From Dehalococcoidia bacterium (GTDB lineage Bacteria > Chloroflexota > Dehalococcoidia > Tepidiformales > Tepidiformaceae), in the NCBI GenBank assembly GCA_022827945.1, contig JAJEIT010000035.1, positions 62,001 to 126,000 of the forward strand: a stretch of DNA of 64,000 nt. The letters are read 5' to 3'. Shown here piece after piece: positions 16,401 through 24,438 of the stretch (position 1 is its first letter; each line of letters opens with the position of its first letter). The position numbers and the translations under genes are program-made. The notes beneath the pieces were generated by a model that searched no databases, was not told where the DNA came from, and saw only the letters and a list, made by a program, of their open reading frames with translations.

Positions 16401-17180
16401 ATGGAGATCTCGGGAAAGGTCGCGCTCGTCACCGGCGGTTCATCGGGAATCGGACGCGCCACGGCGAAGGCGCTTGCTGCTGAGGGCGCCAGCGTCGCCG
16501 TCGCCGATATCGACCGCGCCGGCGGCGAGGAGACCGTGCGCGTCATCGCCGCCGAGGGCGGCGAGGCCTGCTTCTTCCACGGGGACGTCTCGACCCCCTC
16601 CGGCATCCAGTCGCTCTTCGCCGCCGTCGAGGCCGCCTACGGCGGCATCGACATCGTTCACAACAACGCCGGCATCATGACCGGCGACACCCCCGGCTGG
16701 CCCGAGGTCGGCCTGGACAAGATTCACCTCGTCGTCAGCGTCAACGCCGCCGGCGTGATGATGGGCACCGGCGCTGCCGTGCGCGCCCTTCGCAAGCGCG
16801 GTGGTGGAGCCGTCGTCAACACCGCTTCGGTCGCCGCCCTCGGACCCATGCCCTTCGACCCCATGTACGCCGCCACCAAGGCCGCCGTCGTCAACTTCAC
16901 CGAGGCCTGCGCCATGCTCGCCGAGACCGAGAACATCCGCGTCAACGCCGTCCTCCCGGGCATGGTCGATACCCCCATCATCGGCAAGACCGGCGACGGC
17001 GAGACCCCCGCTGCCTGGCTCGCCCCGGCGATAGCGGCCACGACCATGCTCCAGCCGGAGGAGATCTCCGACAAGGTCATCGAGCTCATCAAGGACGACT
17101 CGAAGGCCGGCGCTGCCGAGCTCGTCGTCCAGCCCGACACCCCTCGCGCCGCCGAGATCGCCGCGGAAGCCGGCGACTAG
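16401..17180 (+). CDS. Short-chain dehydrogenase/reductase
   Basis: A 259-aa classical SDR with TGGSSGIG at 11-18, NNAG near 90, Ser in NTASVAA and YAATK as the catalytic YxxxK. AGGAGG precedes the ATG, and TAGAAT at 16362-16367 is a possible -10. The C-terminus lacks the usual DGG motif and instead ends in a region about residues 215-255 that recalls SDRs with hydrolytic or fatty-alcohol substrates. The stop is shared as CTAG with the next minus-strand gene. Confidence 0.87.
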   Translation: MEISGKVALVTGGSSGIGRATAKALAAEGASVAVADIDRAGGEETVRVIAAEGGEACFFHGDVSTPSGIQSLFAAVEAAYGGIDIVHNNAGIMTGDTPGWPEVGLDKIHLVVSVNAAGVMMGTGAAVRALRKRGGGAVVNTASVAALGPMPFDPMYAATKAAVVNFTEACAMLAETENIRVNAVLPGMVDTPIIGKTGDGETPAAWLAPAIAATTMLQPEEISDKVIELIKDDSKAGAAELVVQPDTPRAAEIAAEAGD

Positions 17181-17902
17181 CGCGCCGCCCGAGCCCTCGG
17201 GACGCGCGGGAACTCCAGCCGCGCGTCCCCGAAGGTCGCGAACGCCGTCACGTTGAACGCGGGGCGAAGCTGCCGCCAGACGCCCGCTCCGCGCGGCATC
17301 GTCGCCTCCCAGTCGCGCGAGAGCGTGCCCTCCACCTCCGGCAGCGGGATGCGTACGCCGTAGCGCAGCAGCGCCGGCGCGGCGTCCTCCTCCCCCGGTA
17401 CGAGCAGCGCATCGAACTTGAGCATGGTCGCGTCGCAGCGCCGCAGATTGCCCATGCGGATGCGGCACAGCTCGCCTTCCTCTGCCGCGATGACGGCGCT
17501 GATCCCGTCCTCGCTCACGTCGAGGTCGATCGTCCCCGCCCGCCGCGACCCGCCGAAGCACCGCCGGCTGCTCGCGAGCTGTTCGTCGCCCTGCACGATC
17601 GCGTCGAGCAGCACGTTCCGGATCTGGACGCGGTCCCGCGCGCCCAGGTAGAGCCCCGCCTCCCGGTACGGCCCGGCCGGCGAGTCCGGCGCGTCCACGA
17701 TGATCACCTTCGCGTACGGCGGAACCGGCCGGATCAGACCCTCCGGCAGCAGGTCCATCATCTGCGTCTTCGAAAGCTCGAACGTGAGGCTGACGACACG
17801 CGTGTCCGACAGCTCCCAGCCGTCCTCCCCCTCGCCCTCCCCCGGCGCGATCGCGAGCAGATCGGGAATCGACGCGAGCGTGCGCGTCCCGAAATCAGGC
17901 AC
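17177..17902 (-). CDS. Acetoacetate decarboxylase-like protein
   Basis: A 241-aa protein of the ADC-like beta-barrel. LLPEGLIRPVPPYAK and GPYREAGLYLG are the hallmark N-terminal strands. The catalytic Lys of true acetoacetate decarboxylase, in the conserved KK motif, is not obvious, so another lyase or non-enzymatic role is possible. GTG start. It is the last gene of a minus-strand operon with a CoA-transferase and an LLM oxidoreductase. Confidence 0.6.
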   Translation of the reverse strand: MPDFGTRTLASIPDLLAIAPGEGEGEDGWELSDTRVVSLTFELSKTQMMDLLPEGLIRPVPPYAKVIIVDAPDSPAGPYREAGLYLGARDRVQIRNVLLDAIVQGDEQLASSRRCFGGSRRAGTIDLDVSEDGISAVIAAEEGELCRIRMGNLRRCDATMLKFDALLVPGEEDAAPALLRYGVRIPLPEVEGTLSRDWEATMPRGAGVWRQLRPAFNVTAFATFGDARLEFPRVPRARAAR

Positions 17903-17917
17903 GCTGGCCCCGCGCCG

Positions 17918-18664
17918 TCACGCCGACGCCCGCGGCGCGATCGCGAACGTAAGCGCCTCGCCGAAGTGCGTCGCAAGGAAGGTCGGGAGCTCGCACGCGC
18001 GCCATTCTACGGGCGCGGGTGCTGCCTGCTTCCAGGCATCGAGCCCCTCCGGCGCGTTGGCCACCAGCCCTACCCCGCCCGCCGACGACACCGATGCCAG
18101 CGCGTACTCCGCCGCCTCCTCGACTGTCTCGAATCCGCCCAGCACCCGCGACGCCAGCCGCACCCGCAGGAGCGCGTACGGCTCCTCCGGGATGCCCTCG
18201 GGCGCCTCGATGAACGCCTCCGTGGGCGCCGTCTCCAGCCGCTCCGACTCCGCCACCACCCACATCCCCGTCGCCACCCCGGCGTCGTCGAGCCAGGCCA
18301 TCGCCTCGTCGGGCGGCAAGCCGCCGTCCGCCAGGCTGGCCGTGAGCGCCCCCAGCCCGAGGAAGCTGCGTCCCACGTTGAGCACGTGTACCCGGTCCGG
18401 GTCGATCTCCTCCCGAGCAAGGTCGTTCCGCCCGCCCGCCGCCGCCGTGAACGCGGGCGAGTAGCCGTACGGCCCGACCAGGCAGAGAACCGGCTCCGGA
18501 CCGTGCCGGAGCGCCTCGCGGAGGGCCGCCGTGTACGTCGCGCGCGGCGCCGGATCCCCGAAGCGCTGCTTGCCCGCGTCCGGCGCGACCACCTCGACAT
18601 TCGCCAGCGATCCCGCCCCGAGCGCGCTCGAGTAGTCGACGACGATGCGAGCCGCTTCGCTCAC
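17918..18664 (-). CDS. Unknown protein in CoA-transferase operon
   Basis: A 248-aa protein I do not recognise. It has an N-terminal IVVDYSSALG strand, central Gly/Ala-rich segments (LVGPYGYSPAF, VLNVGRSFLGLG) and a C-terminal FATHFGEALTF-like region. No membrane segment is visible. GTG at 18664 overlaps the CoA-transferase stop in GTGA, so the two are coupled. It may be an accessory subunit of the transferase or bind the acyl-CoA product; this is inference from context. Confidence 0.65.
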   Translation of the reverse strand: MSEAARIVVDYSSALGAGSLANVEVVAPDAGKQRFGDPAPRATYTAALREALRHGPEPVLCLVGPYGYSPAFTAAAGGRNDLAREEIDPDRVHVLNVGRSFLGLGALTASLADGGLPPDEAMAWLDDAGVATGMWVVAESERLETAPTEAFIEAPEGIPEEPYALLRVRLASRVLGGFETVEEAAEYALASVSSAGGVGLVANAPEGLDAWKQAAPAPVEWRACELPTFLATHFGEALTFAIAPRASA

Positions 18665-20139
18665 GGGCGCAGCCCGAAGAGCTGCTCCGCTTCGCGCCGC
18701 AGCTCCGGGCGGAAGTCCGGGTGCGCCACCGAGATCAGCTCCGCCGCCCGTTCCCGCGTGCTCTTTCCGAAGAGCTGCGCCACCCCGTACTCCGTCACGA
18801 TCGTGTCCGCCAGCGACCGCGGGATCGTCACCACCGTCCCCGGCTCGTGCATCGGCACCACCCGCGACACCGCCCCGCCCAGCGCGGTCGACTTCATCAC
18901 CGTGATCGCGCGCCCGCCCTTCGAGTACATCGCCGCGTAGTGGCTGTCGGGCTGGCCGCCCGTCCCGTTGATCATGCGCGGCCCGTGCACCGTCTCCGCG
19001 TTGATCTGCCCCTGGAAGTCGACGTTGATGGCGCTGTTGATCGCGTGAACGCGGTCGTTCGCCGCCATCACCTTCGGGTCCAGCACGAAGTCCGAGGGGT
19101 GCAGCTCGCAGCGCGGGTTCTCCGCGATGAAATCGAGGTCCTGCGGCGTGCAGCCGGCCCACCCCGCCGCCACCGCCACCCCCGGGCGGAACGCCTTGTT
19201 CAGGTCGTCCATCTGCCCCTCGCGGATGAGCTTCGTCCACCCCGGGATGATCATCTCCGAGTGCAGCCCCAGCCCCTGTTTCTCGTCGAAGGCCCCACCC
19301 CGCACGAGCGAGCTGCTCGGCTCCCCCACTCCGATCTGCAGGTTCGCCCCGTCCGAGACCACCTCCGCCACGTTCGCCGCGATCGCCTTCGACTCCGCGT
19401 CCGGCTCCGGACCCTTCCCCAGCAGCGGCGCCACCATCACCGGGTCCAGCTTCTCGAAGAACCAGAAGCTGCGCCGCAGCATCCCCCGCAGCCAGCGGTC
19501 CGGCACCGAGTCCATCAGGTCCAGCAGCCCCTCGCGCTTCCGCTCGTCCTCCACCGCCTCCACCTTCGCCCGGATCTCCTCGTTGCTCGGCCCGTAGTCC
19601 CCCTCGACCAGGTAATCGATCTCGGAGACGTGCACCGTGCAGTCCCCGTGGAACACCGGGAAGCTGTCGTCGATCTCCGCGATCACCGTGCGGCAGTTCT
19701 GCACGTAACCGCGCTTGTTGAACATCATCGGCCCGAAGTTCACGTATCCCTTCTCGTTCGGCCGGCTCACCCGCGTGATGAACACGTCCGGGAAGAGGCA
19801 GTCGTCGGGCCGTTCGATCTGCTTCATCTCCGTCGAGAAAAGGTTCGGGATGTACGACGCCACCTTCGAGTCCGTCGCGTACCGCGCGAAGTCCCCGATG
19901 AAGATCTGGAAGTCGACGGTGAAGCGCTCGTCCCCCGCCTCGGGCGCGAGCCAGCCCGGATCCTGCCCGGGCGTCGTCAGTCGCACGCGCACGTCCTTCA
20001 GGTCGCGCCGCTCCGCGATCGCGTCCAGCACGTAGTCCAGCGACGTCAGCGAGCAATACAGGACGTCACCGTCCCGAACCGCCGAGGCCGCCTCCTCCGG
20101 AGAGACGGTCCGGTATGCTGCCGAGGCCGTCGTCGTCAT
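18661..20139 (-). CDS. Acetyl-CoA hydrolase/4-hydroxybutyrate CoA-transferase family
   Basis: A 492-aa family I CoA-transferase-like enzyme. The region GVGEPSSSL near residue 275 and the LHSEMI segment, whose Glu is the expected thioester-forming residue, are present, and the late YGVAQLFGKSTRERA motif is intact. It moves CoA between acetate and another short acid or hydrolyses acetyl-CoA. It overlaps both neighbours by 4 bp (20136-20139 and 18661-18664), showing a tight operon. Confidence 0.85.
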   Translation of the reverse strand: MTTTASAAYRTVSPEEAASAVRDGDVLYCSLTSLDYVLDAIAERRDLKDVRVRLTTPGQDPGWLAPEAGDERFTVDFQIFIGDFARYATDSKVASYIPNLFSTEMKQIERPDDCLFPDVFITRVSRPNEKGYVNFGPMMFNKRGYVQNCRTVIAEIDDSFPVFHGDCTVHVSEIDYLVEGDYGPSNEEIRAKVEAVEDERKREGLLDLMDSVPDRWLRGMLRRSFWFFEKLDPVMVAPLLGKGPEPDAESKAIAANVAEVVSDGANLQIGVGEPSSSLVRGGAFDEKQGLGLHSEMIIPGWTKLIREGQMDDLNKAFRPGVAVAAGWAGCTPQDLDFIAENPRCELHPSDFVLDPKVMAANDRVHAINSAINVDFQGQINAETVHGPRMINGTGGQPDSHYAAMYSKGGRAITVMKSTALGGAVSRVVPMHEPGTVVTIPRSLADTIVTEYGVAQLFGKSTRERAAELISVAHPDFRPELRREAEQLFGLRP

Positions 20140-21227
20140 GTCGACGCCCCGCTGGCCACGGGCTCGTCCAGGAACGCGGGCATCACCTCTTTCGCGAACA
20201 GCCGCATCGACTCCAGGTTCTGCTCATGCGTCGACCAGCGTCCCGTGATCCCGATATTGAGCGCGTCCACCCCCAGCTTCTGCCAGTCCTCCACCGCTTT
20301 CGCCACTTCATCGGGGTTCCCCACGAGCTTCCCCACCTGGTCCGCCCCCAGCGGTGGCCGGAAGGCTGCCCCCGAGCCCAGCGAATGGGCGTGATAAGCC
20401 GGGCTCGGGTAGGTCGAGCCCATCGTCATCAGGTACGAGCTCAGCGGCCCCGCCAGCTGCTCCTCCGCCTTCCCCGCCATCTTCTGCGCGAAGTCTGAGT
20501 CCGGGTGGCAGAAGAGCCCTCCCTGCGCCCGCACCTTGTTGTTGACCGTCACCCCGATCGGCTCCGCCTCGCGGCTTGCCCGCCGGTAGTCCGCGATCAG
20601 GTCCGCGTACTTGGGGATGCCGCCCAGCGTCACCCCCAGCATCCCGATCCCCTTCTCCCCCGCCAGCACCGCCGTCTCCGGGCTCTGCACCGCTACCCAG
20701 ATCGGTGGATGCGGCTCCTGCACCGGCTTCGGCAGCACGTTCCGCGGCGGCATCGAGAAATGCCGCCCCTTGATCGAGAACTCGTCGCTCGTCCACATCT
20801 TCACCACCGAGCGCGTCGATTCCTCCCACATCTCCTTCGTGTCGTCCGGCTCGACGAGGAACCCCCCCAGCTCCGTCCACGTCGCGCTCCGCCCCGTCCC
20901 CAGCTCGACGCGACCGTTGCTGAGAATGTCCAGCGTCGCGATCCGCTCCGCCACCCGCGCCGGGTGGTTGATGTTCGGCAGCATCAGGTAGATGCCGTGC
21001 CCGAAGCGGATCTGCTTGGTCCGCGCCGCGCAGTACGCGAAGAACATGTCCGGCGCGGACATGTGCGAGTACTCCTCGAGGAAGTGGTGCTCCACCGACC
21101 AGGCGCTGTCGAAGCCCAGCTGGTCCGCCAGCTCCACGATTTCGACCGCCTCGTGGAAGACGCGCGACTCGCTCATCTTGTCCCAGGGCTTCGTCACCAC
21201 GGAGCCCACCGAGATTCCGAACTTCAT
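20136..21227 (-). CDS. LLM-class flavin-dependent oxidoreductase
   Basis: A 363-aa luciferase-like monooxygenase with MKFGISVG at the start, SAWSVEHHFLEEYSH, RVELGTGRSA and PIWVAVQSPET. This resembles the LuxA/limonene-monooxygenase branch. ATG 21227 has GGAGG upstream. It is the first gene of the operon with the CoA-transferase, the unknown gene and the ADC-like gene. This suggests oxidative attack on a substrate followed by CoA activation and cleavage. Confidence 0.87.
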   Translation of the reverse strand: MKFGISVGSVVTKPWDKMSESRVFHEAVEIVELADQLGFDSAWSVEHHFLEEYSHMSAPDMFFAYCAARTKQIRFGHGIYLMLPNINHPARVAERIATLDILSNGRVELGTGRSATWTELGGFLVEPDDTKEMWEESTRSVVKMWTSDEFSIKGRHFSMPPRNVLPKPVQEPHPPIWVAVQSPETAVLAGEKGIGMLGVTLGGIPKYADLIADYRRASREAEPIGVTVNNKVRAQGGLFCHPDSDFAQKMAGKAEEQLAGPLSSYLMTMGSTYPSPAYHAHSLGSGAAFRPPLGADQVGKLVGNPDEVAKAVEDWQKLGVDALNIGITGRWSTHEQNLESMRLFAKEVMPAFLDEPVASGAST

Positions 21228-21316
21228 GCGCGGCCTCCACCCGCCGCCGCGGGCCGCCAGCATCTTGCCACGTCCGCGCCCTGCCGGTCAGGTCCGCGGG
21301 CGGCGCACAGACAGAA

Positions 21317-21341
21317 GGAGACGCCCCCGGGGGGCGTCTCC
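21317..21341 (-). terminator. Intrinsic terminator after first DinB gene
   Basis: GGAGACGCCCC (21317-21327) and GGGGCGTCTCC (21331-21341) pair perfectly around three bases. On the minus strand the hairpin follows the DinB stop at 21372 and is followed by TTCTGTCTGT, a weak T-tract. It also bounds the LLM operon that begins at 21227. Confidence 0.75.
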
Positions 21342-21371
21342 GTTCGAATCACGCAGGGAAGAAGGAGCGTG

Positions 21372-21878
21372 CTAGGCCCAGCGGTGCGCCGTCTCCAGCT
21401 CGACCACCGCCGAGTCGTCGAGACCCGCCGCCTCGAGCGCCTCGGTCACGTGCTGGTGCTCGTGCTGCGTCAGCAGGCTCAGGACCGTGCCCAGCGAGAA
21501 GCTGTTCCCGCCCAGCGAGAACTCCTGCGCCAGGTCCTCGTCGCTGAACCGCTGGATGTACATCCAGACCACCCCGTGGGCCGTGTTCAGCTCGATCCGC
21601 AGCATCTTGTAGTCGAGCGAGGCGAACTTGTCGACGCCGGCCTGGTTGCCGCTCTCGTCCGCGGGAAACTCGCCGGTCGCCAGCATCGCGCGAACGTGCG
21701 CCGACGTGTCGTGGCTGAGCGCCGTGATGTGGCGAATGATGTCGCCTACCGACCAACCGTCGTATGCCGCCTTGTCGAAGTGATCGCCGAGCGCGCCGAT
21801 CGCGTCCTCGGTCCTCTGCCACGTCTCGCACATGGACTGGAACAACGCCTCTCGGGTAACCGCTGCGTCAGCTGCCAT
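21372..21878 (-). CDS. DinB-like protein, copy 1
   Basis: A 168-aa four-helix DinB/MDMPI-like protein. The putative metal ligands are His residues in IRHITALSH, a central His in NTAHGVVWMY and the late QHEHQHV. DinB-like proteins are often metal-dependent thiol transferases using bacillithiol or mycothiol, but the role here is unknown. GGAGG precedes the ATG. It is one of three adjacent paralogues with an identical central block around positions 80-105. Confidence 0.82.
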   Translation of the reverse strand: MAADAAVTREALFQSMCETWQRTEDAIGALGDHFDKAAYDGWSVGDIIRHITALSHDTSAHVRAMLATGEFPADESGNQAGVDKFASLDYKMLRIELNTAHGVVWMYIQRFSDEDLAQEFSLGGNSFSLGTVLSLLTQHEHQHVTEALEAAGLDDSAVVELETAHRWA

Positions 21879-22021
21879 TGTCTGCCTCCGTGCCCTCTGG
21901 GAAGTGCGACCCGCATTGTGTCCCATCGCGGAGGGTCGGTCTAGCGGGTTCTTGAAGAACGGGCTCCGAGCGTAGCTGACGGCGGCGAGCACGGCCTTAA
22001 CGCGTCCTCCGGTCACTCGAT

Positions 22022-22088
22022 CCTCAGCCACGCGCCAGCGGGGCGCTCTCCTCATCCTCAGCCGTGCGTCAGCACGGCGCTCCACTCG
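22022..22088 (-). repeat. Hairpin repeats directly after DinB copy 2 stop
   Basis: Read in the gene's direction, the TGA is followed by the box GAGTGGAGCGC, a hairpin (GCCGTGC-GTCA-GCACGGC, 22061-22078), CTGAGGA, then GAGGAGAGCGC and a second hairpin (22026-22043, one mismatch) ending in CTGAGGA. The same architecture lies after DinB copy 3 and on both sides of the 61-kb region. Confidence 0.8.
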
Positions 22089-22598
22089 TCAGACCCAGCG
22101 GTGCGCCGTCTCCACCGGCACGATCACCGACTCCGCCAACCCCAGCGCCTCCAGCGCCTCGTTCACGTGCCACGTCTCGTGCAGGACCCGTTGCTGGATC
22201 ATATCGCCCAGCGTGTGCTCCTCGTCGAAGATCGTGAATGTCTGCGCCAGGTCCTCGTTGCTGAACCGCTGGATGTACATCCAGACCACCCCGTGCGCCG
22301 TGTTCAACTCGATCCGCAGCATCTTGTAGTCGAGCGACCGGAACTTCTCGACCCCCTCCGCGTTCCCCGAGTCGCCCGGGAACGGAAGCTCGCCCGTGGC
22401 CAGCAGCGCCCGGATGCGCCCCGACATGATGTGACTCGCCGCCGTCAGGTGCCGGAACGCGTCCCCGACCGTCCAGTCGCCGCTGCAGGGCGCCTCGAAG
22501 TGCTCCCCCAGCGCCGCGATCGCATCCTCCGTCCGCTGCCACACCTCGCACACTTCCCGGAACAGCGCCTCTCGCGTCATCGTTTCGCCCTCAGCCAT
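22089..22598 (-). CDS. DinB-like protein, copy 2
   Basis: A 169-aa paralogue of the flanking DinB genes. It shares MTREALF at the start, the central MLRIELNTAHG block and the C-terminal VETAHRW. Loop regions and the late metal region (RVLHETWHV) differ, so the copies may have different substrates. AGGGGG precedes the ATG. The hairpin repeats after its stop are nearly identical to those after copy 3, so the duplication unit included the 3' flank. Confidence 0.82.
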   Translation of the reverse strand: MAEGETMTREALFREVCEVWQRTEDAIAALGEHFEAPCSGDWTVGDAFRHLTAASHIMSGRIRALLATGELPFPGDSGNAEGVEKFRSLDYKMLRIELNTAHGVVWMYIQRFSNEDLAQTFTIFDEEHTLGDMIQQRVLHETWHVNEALEALGLAESVIVPVETAHRWV

Positions 22599-22678
22599 CG
22601 TTGCCCCCTGACTTCTGCGGGATTGGCGCCCGCGCGCCCGAATCTTGCCACCCTCGCGCAGAGTGCGCCTACCACTCA

Positions 22679-22747
22679 CCCCTCAGCCACGCGCCAGCGG
22701 GGCGCTCTCCTCACCCTCAGCCGTGCGTCAGCGCGGCGCTCCACTCG
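22679..22747 (-). repeat. Hairpin repeats directly after DinB copy 3 stop
   Basis: Same two-unit structure as at 22022-22088: after TGA come GAGTGGAGCGC, a hairpin (GCCGTGC-GTCA-GCGCGGC, 22720-22737, one G-U pair), CTGAGG, GAGGAGAGCGC and a second hairpin ending CTGAGG. Differences between the two copies are few, which fits recent duplication. Confidence 0.8.
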
Positions 22748-23251
22748 TCAGGTCCAGCGGTGCGCCGTCTCGACCGGCACGACCGCCGACTCCGGCACCC
22801 CCGCCGCCTCCAGCGCCACCGCCACGTGATCCGCCTCGTGCCTCGCGACAACGCCCAGCACCTGCCCGAGCGTCCAGTCGTTCCCCATCAGCTTGTATGT
22901 CTGGGCCAGGTCCTCGTCGCTGAACCGCTGCACGTACATCCAGACGACCCCATGCGCCGTGTTCAGCTCGATCCGCAGCATCTTGTAGTCGAGCGACCGG
23001 AACTTCTCGACTTCCGCCTCGTTCACCTCGTCGCCCGTGATGACGTACTCCCCCGTCGCCAGCATTGCCCGCACTGCCGCCGACTCGCCGTGGCTGATCG
23101 CCGTCAGGTGCCGGAAGATGTCGCCCACCGTCCACCCGTTGTGCGCGGCCTTGTCGAAGTGCTCCCCCACCGCCGCGATCGCGTCCTCGGTGTACTGCCA
23201 CTGCTCGCAGAGCGCCTCGAACAGGCTCTCCCGCGTGATCGGCTGGGCCAT
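22748..23251 (-). CDS. DinB-like protein, copy 3
   Basis: A 167-aa third paralogue, sharing FDKAAHNGWTVGD, the central MLRIELNTAHG block and VETAHRW at the end. The late metal region is ARHEADHV, giving the usual HxxxH spacing. It starts at ATG 23251 and is divergent from an F420/flavin LLM gene. Being the first of the three on the minus strand, it may lead the set, although the spacers between copies (about 150-210 bp) allow separate promoters. Confidence 0.82.
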   Translation of the reverse strand: MAQPITRESLFEALCEQWQYTEDAIAAVGEHFDKAAHNGWTVGDIFRHLTAISHGESAAVRAMLATGEYVITGDEVNEAEVEKFRSLDYKMLRIELNTAHGVVWMYVQRFSDEDLAQTYKLMGNDWTLGQVLGVVARHEADHVAVALEAAGVPESAVVPVETAHRWT

Positions 23252-23374
23252 CTGTTGCCTCCCTCGAAAGAACCCGCGCAGTCTGACCGATCCCCCCGCC
23301 GCCGGTCCACTGGCAGAAACTCCCCGTAGAATCCCCGCATTGCGGAGCGCGAACGACGCTCCCGGGAGCGCAAC

Positions 23375-24427
23375 ATGAAGCTTGGCATCAGCATCGGCTA
23401 CTCCGGCCCCCAGATGAACCTGCCCGTCGAGAAGGTCCAGATGGCCGAACGCCTCGGCTACGACTCCGTCTGGACCGCTGAGGCCTACGGCTCCGACGCC
23501 GTTACCCCCCTCGCCTACCTCGCCGCCGTCACCGACCGCATCCGCCTCGGCACCGGCATCATGCAGCTCGCCGCCCGCACCGCCGCCAACTGCGCCATGT
23601 CCGTCGCCACCGTCGACGCCATGGCCGGCGGCAACCGCTTCATCGCCGGCATCGGCGTCTCCGGCCCCCAGATCGTCGAGGGCTGGTACGGCGAGCCCTG
23701 GGGCAAGCCCTACTACCGCATCCGCGACTACGTCCAGATCATGCGCAAGATCTTTGAGCGCGAGCGCCCCGTCATGCACGAAGGCAGCGAGATTTCCCTG
23801 CCCTACGCCGGCGAAGGCTCGTCCGGCCTGGGCAAGCCCCTCCGCTCCATCCTCCACATGAACAAGAACATCCCCATCTGGCTCGGCACCGGCACGCCCG
23901 CCAACACCCGCCTCACCGCCGAGATCGCCGACGGATGGCTCCCGCTCGGCTACGTTCCCGGCAAGAAGCTCGACCACTTCATGCCCTGGCTCGAGGAAGG
24001 CTTCCGTCGCGCCGGCGGCGGCAAGAGCCTCAAGGACATCGAGATCCAGGTCGGCGCCACCGTTCGCATCACCGATGACGTCCAGGGCGCCCTCGACGCC
24101 ATGAAGCCCGGCACCGCCCTCTACATCGGCGGCATGGGCGCCCGCAGCAAGAACTTCCACAACGACAACATGGTCCGCCGCGGCTACGCCGACGCAGCCG
24201 CGCGCATCCAGGAGCTCTTCCTCGCCGGGCGCAAGGAGGAGGCCGCCGCCGCCGTCCCCGACGAGTTCCTCGACGAGACCGCCCTCATTGGCCCCGTCGA
24301 GCGCATCCGCGAGCGCTACAAGCTCTGGGCCGACGACCCCATCACCGGCATCACCGTCAACGCCACCCAGCCCGAGGCCATGGAGCTCATGGCTGAGCTC
24401 GCCGAGGTCGAGCCGGTCAAGGCGTAG
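23375..24427 (+). CDS. LLM-class (F420-type) oxidoreductase
   Basis: A 350-aa luciferase-like enzyme resembling the F420-dependent branch: MKLGISIGY start, SVWTAEAYGSDA, LGTGIMQLAARTA and RFIAGIGVSGPQ. A trailing MELMAELAE helix is typical. TAGAAT at 23327-23332 is a possible -10, giving a leader of about 35 nt with GGGAGCG before the ATG. The substrate is unknown. If F420 is the cofactor, cof genes must lie outside this window. Confidence 0.87.
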   Translation: MKLGISIGYSGPQMNLPVEKVQMAERLGYDSVWTAEAYGSDAVTPLAYLAAVTDRIRLGTGIMQLAARTAANCAMSVATVDAMAGGNRFIAGIGVSGPQIVEGWYGEPWGKPYYRIRDYVQIMRKIFERERPVMHEGSEISLPYAGEGSSGLGKPLRSILHMNKNIPIWLGTGTPANTRLTAEIADGWLPLGYVPGKKLDHFMPWLEEGFRRAGGGKSLKDIEIQVGATVRITDDVQGALDAMKPGTALYIGGMGARSKNFHNDNMVRRGYADAAARIQELFLAGRKEEAAAAVPDEFLDETALIGPVERIRERYKLWADDPITGITVNATQPEAMELMAELAEVEPVKA

Positions 24428-24438
24428 GAACGGGGGGC

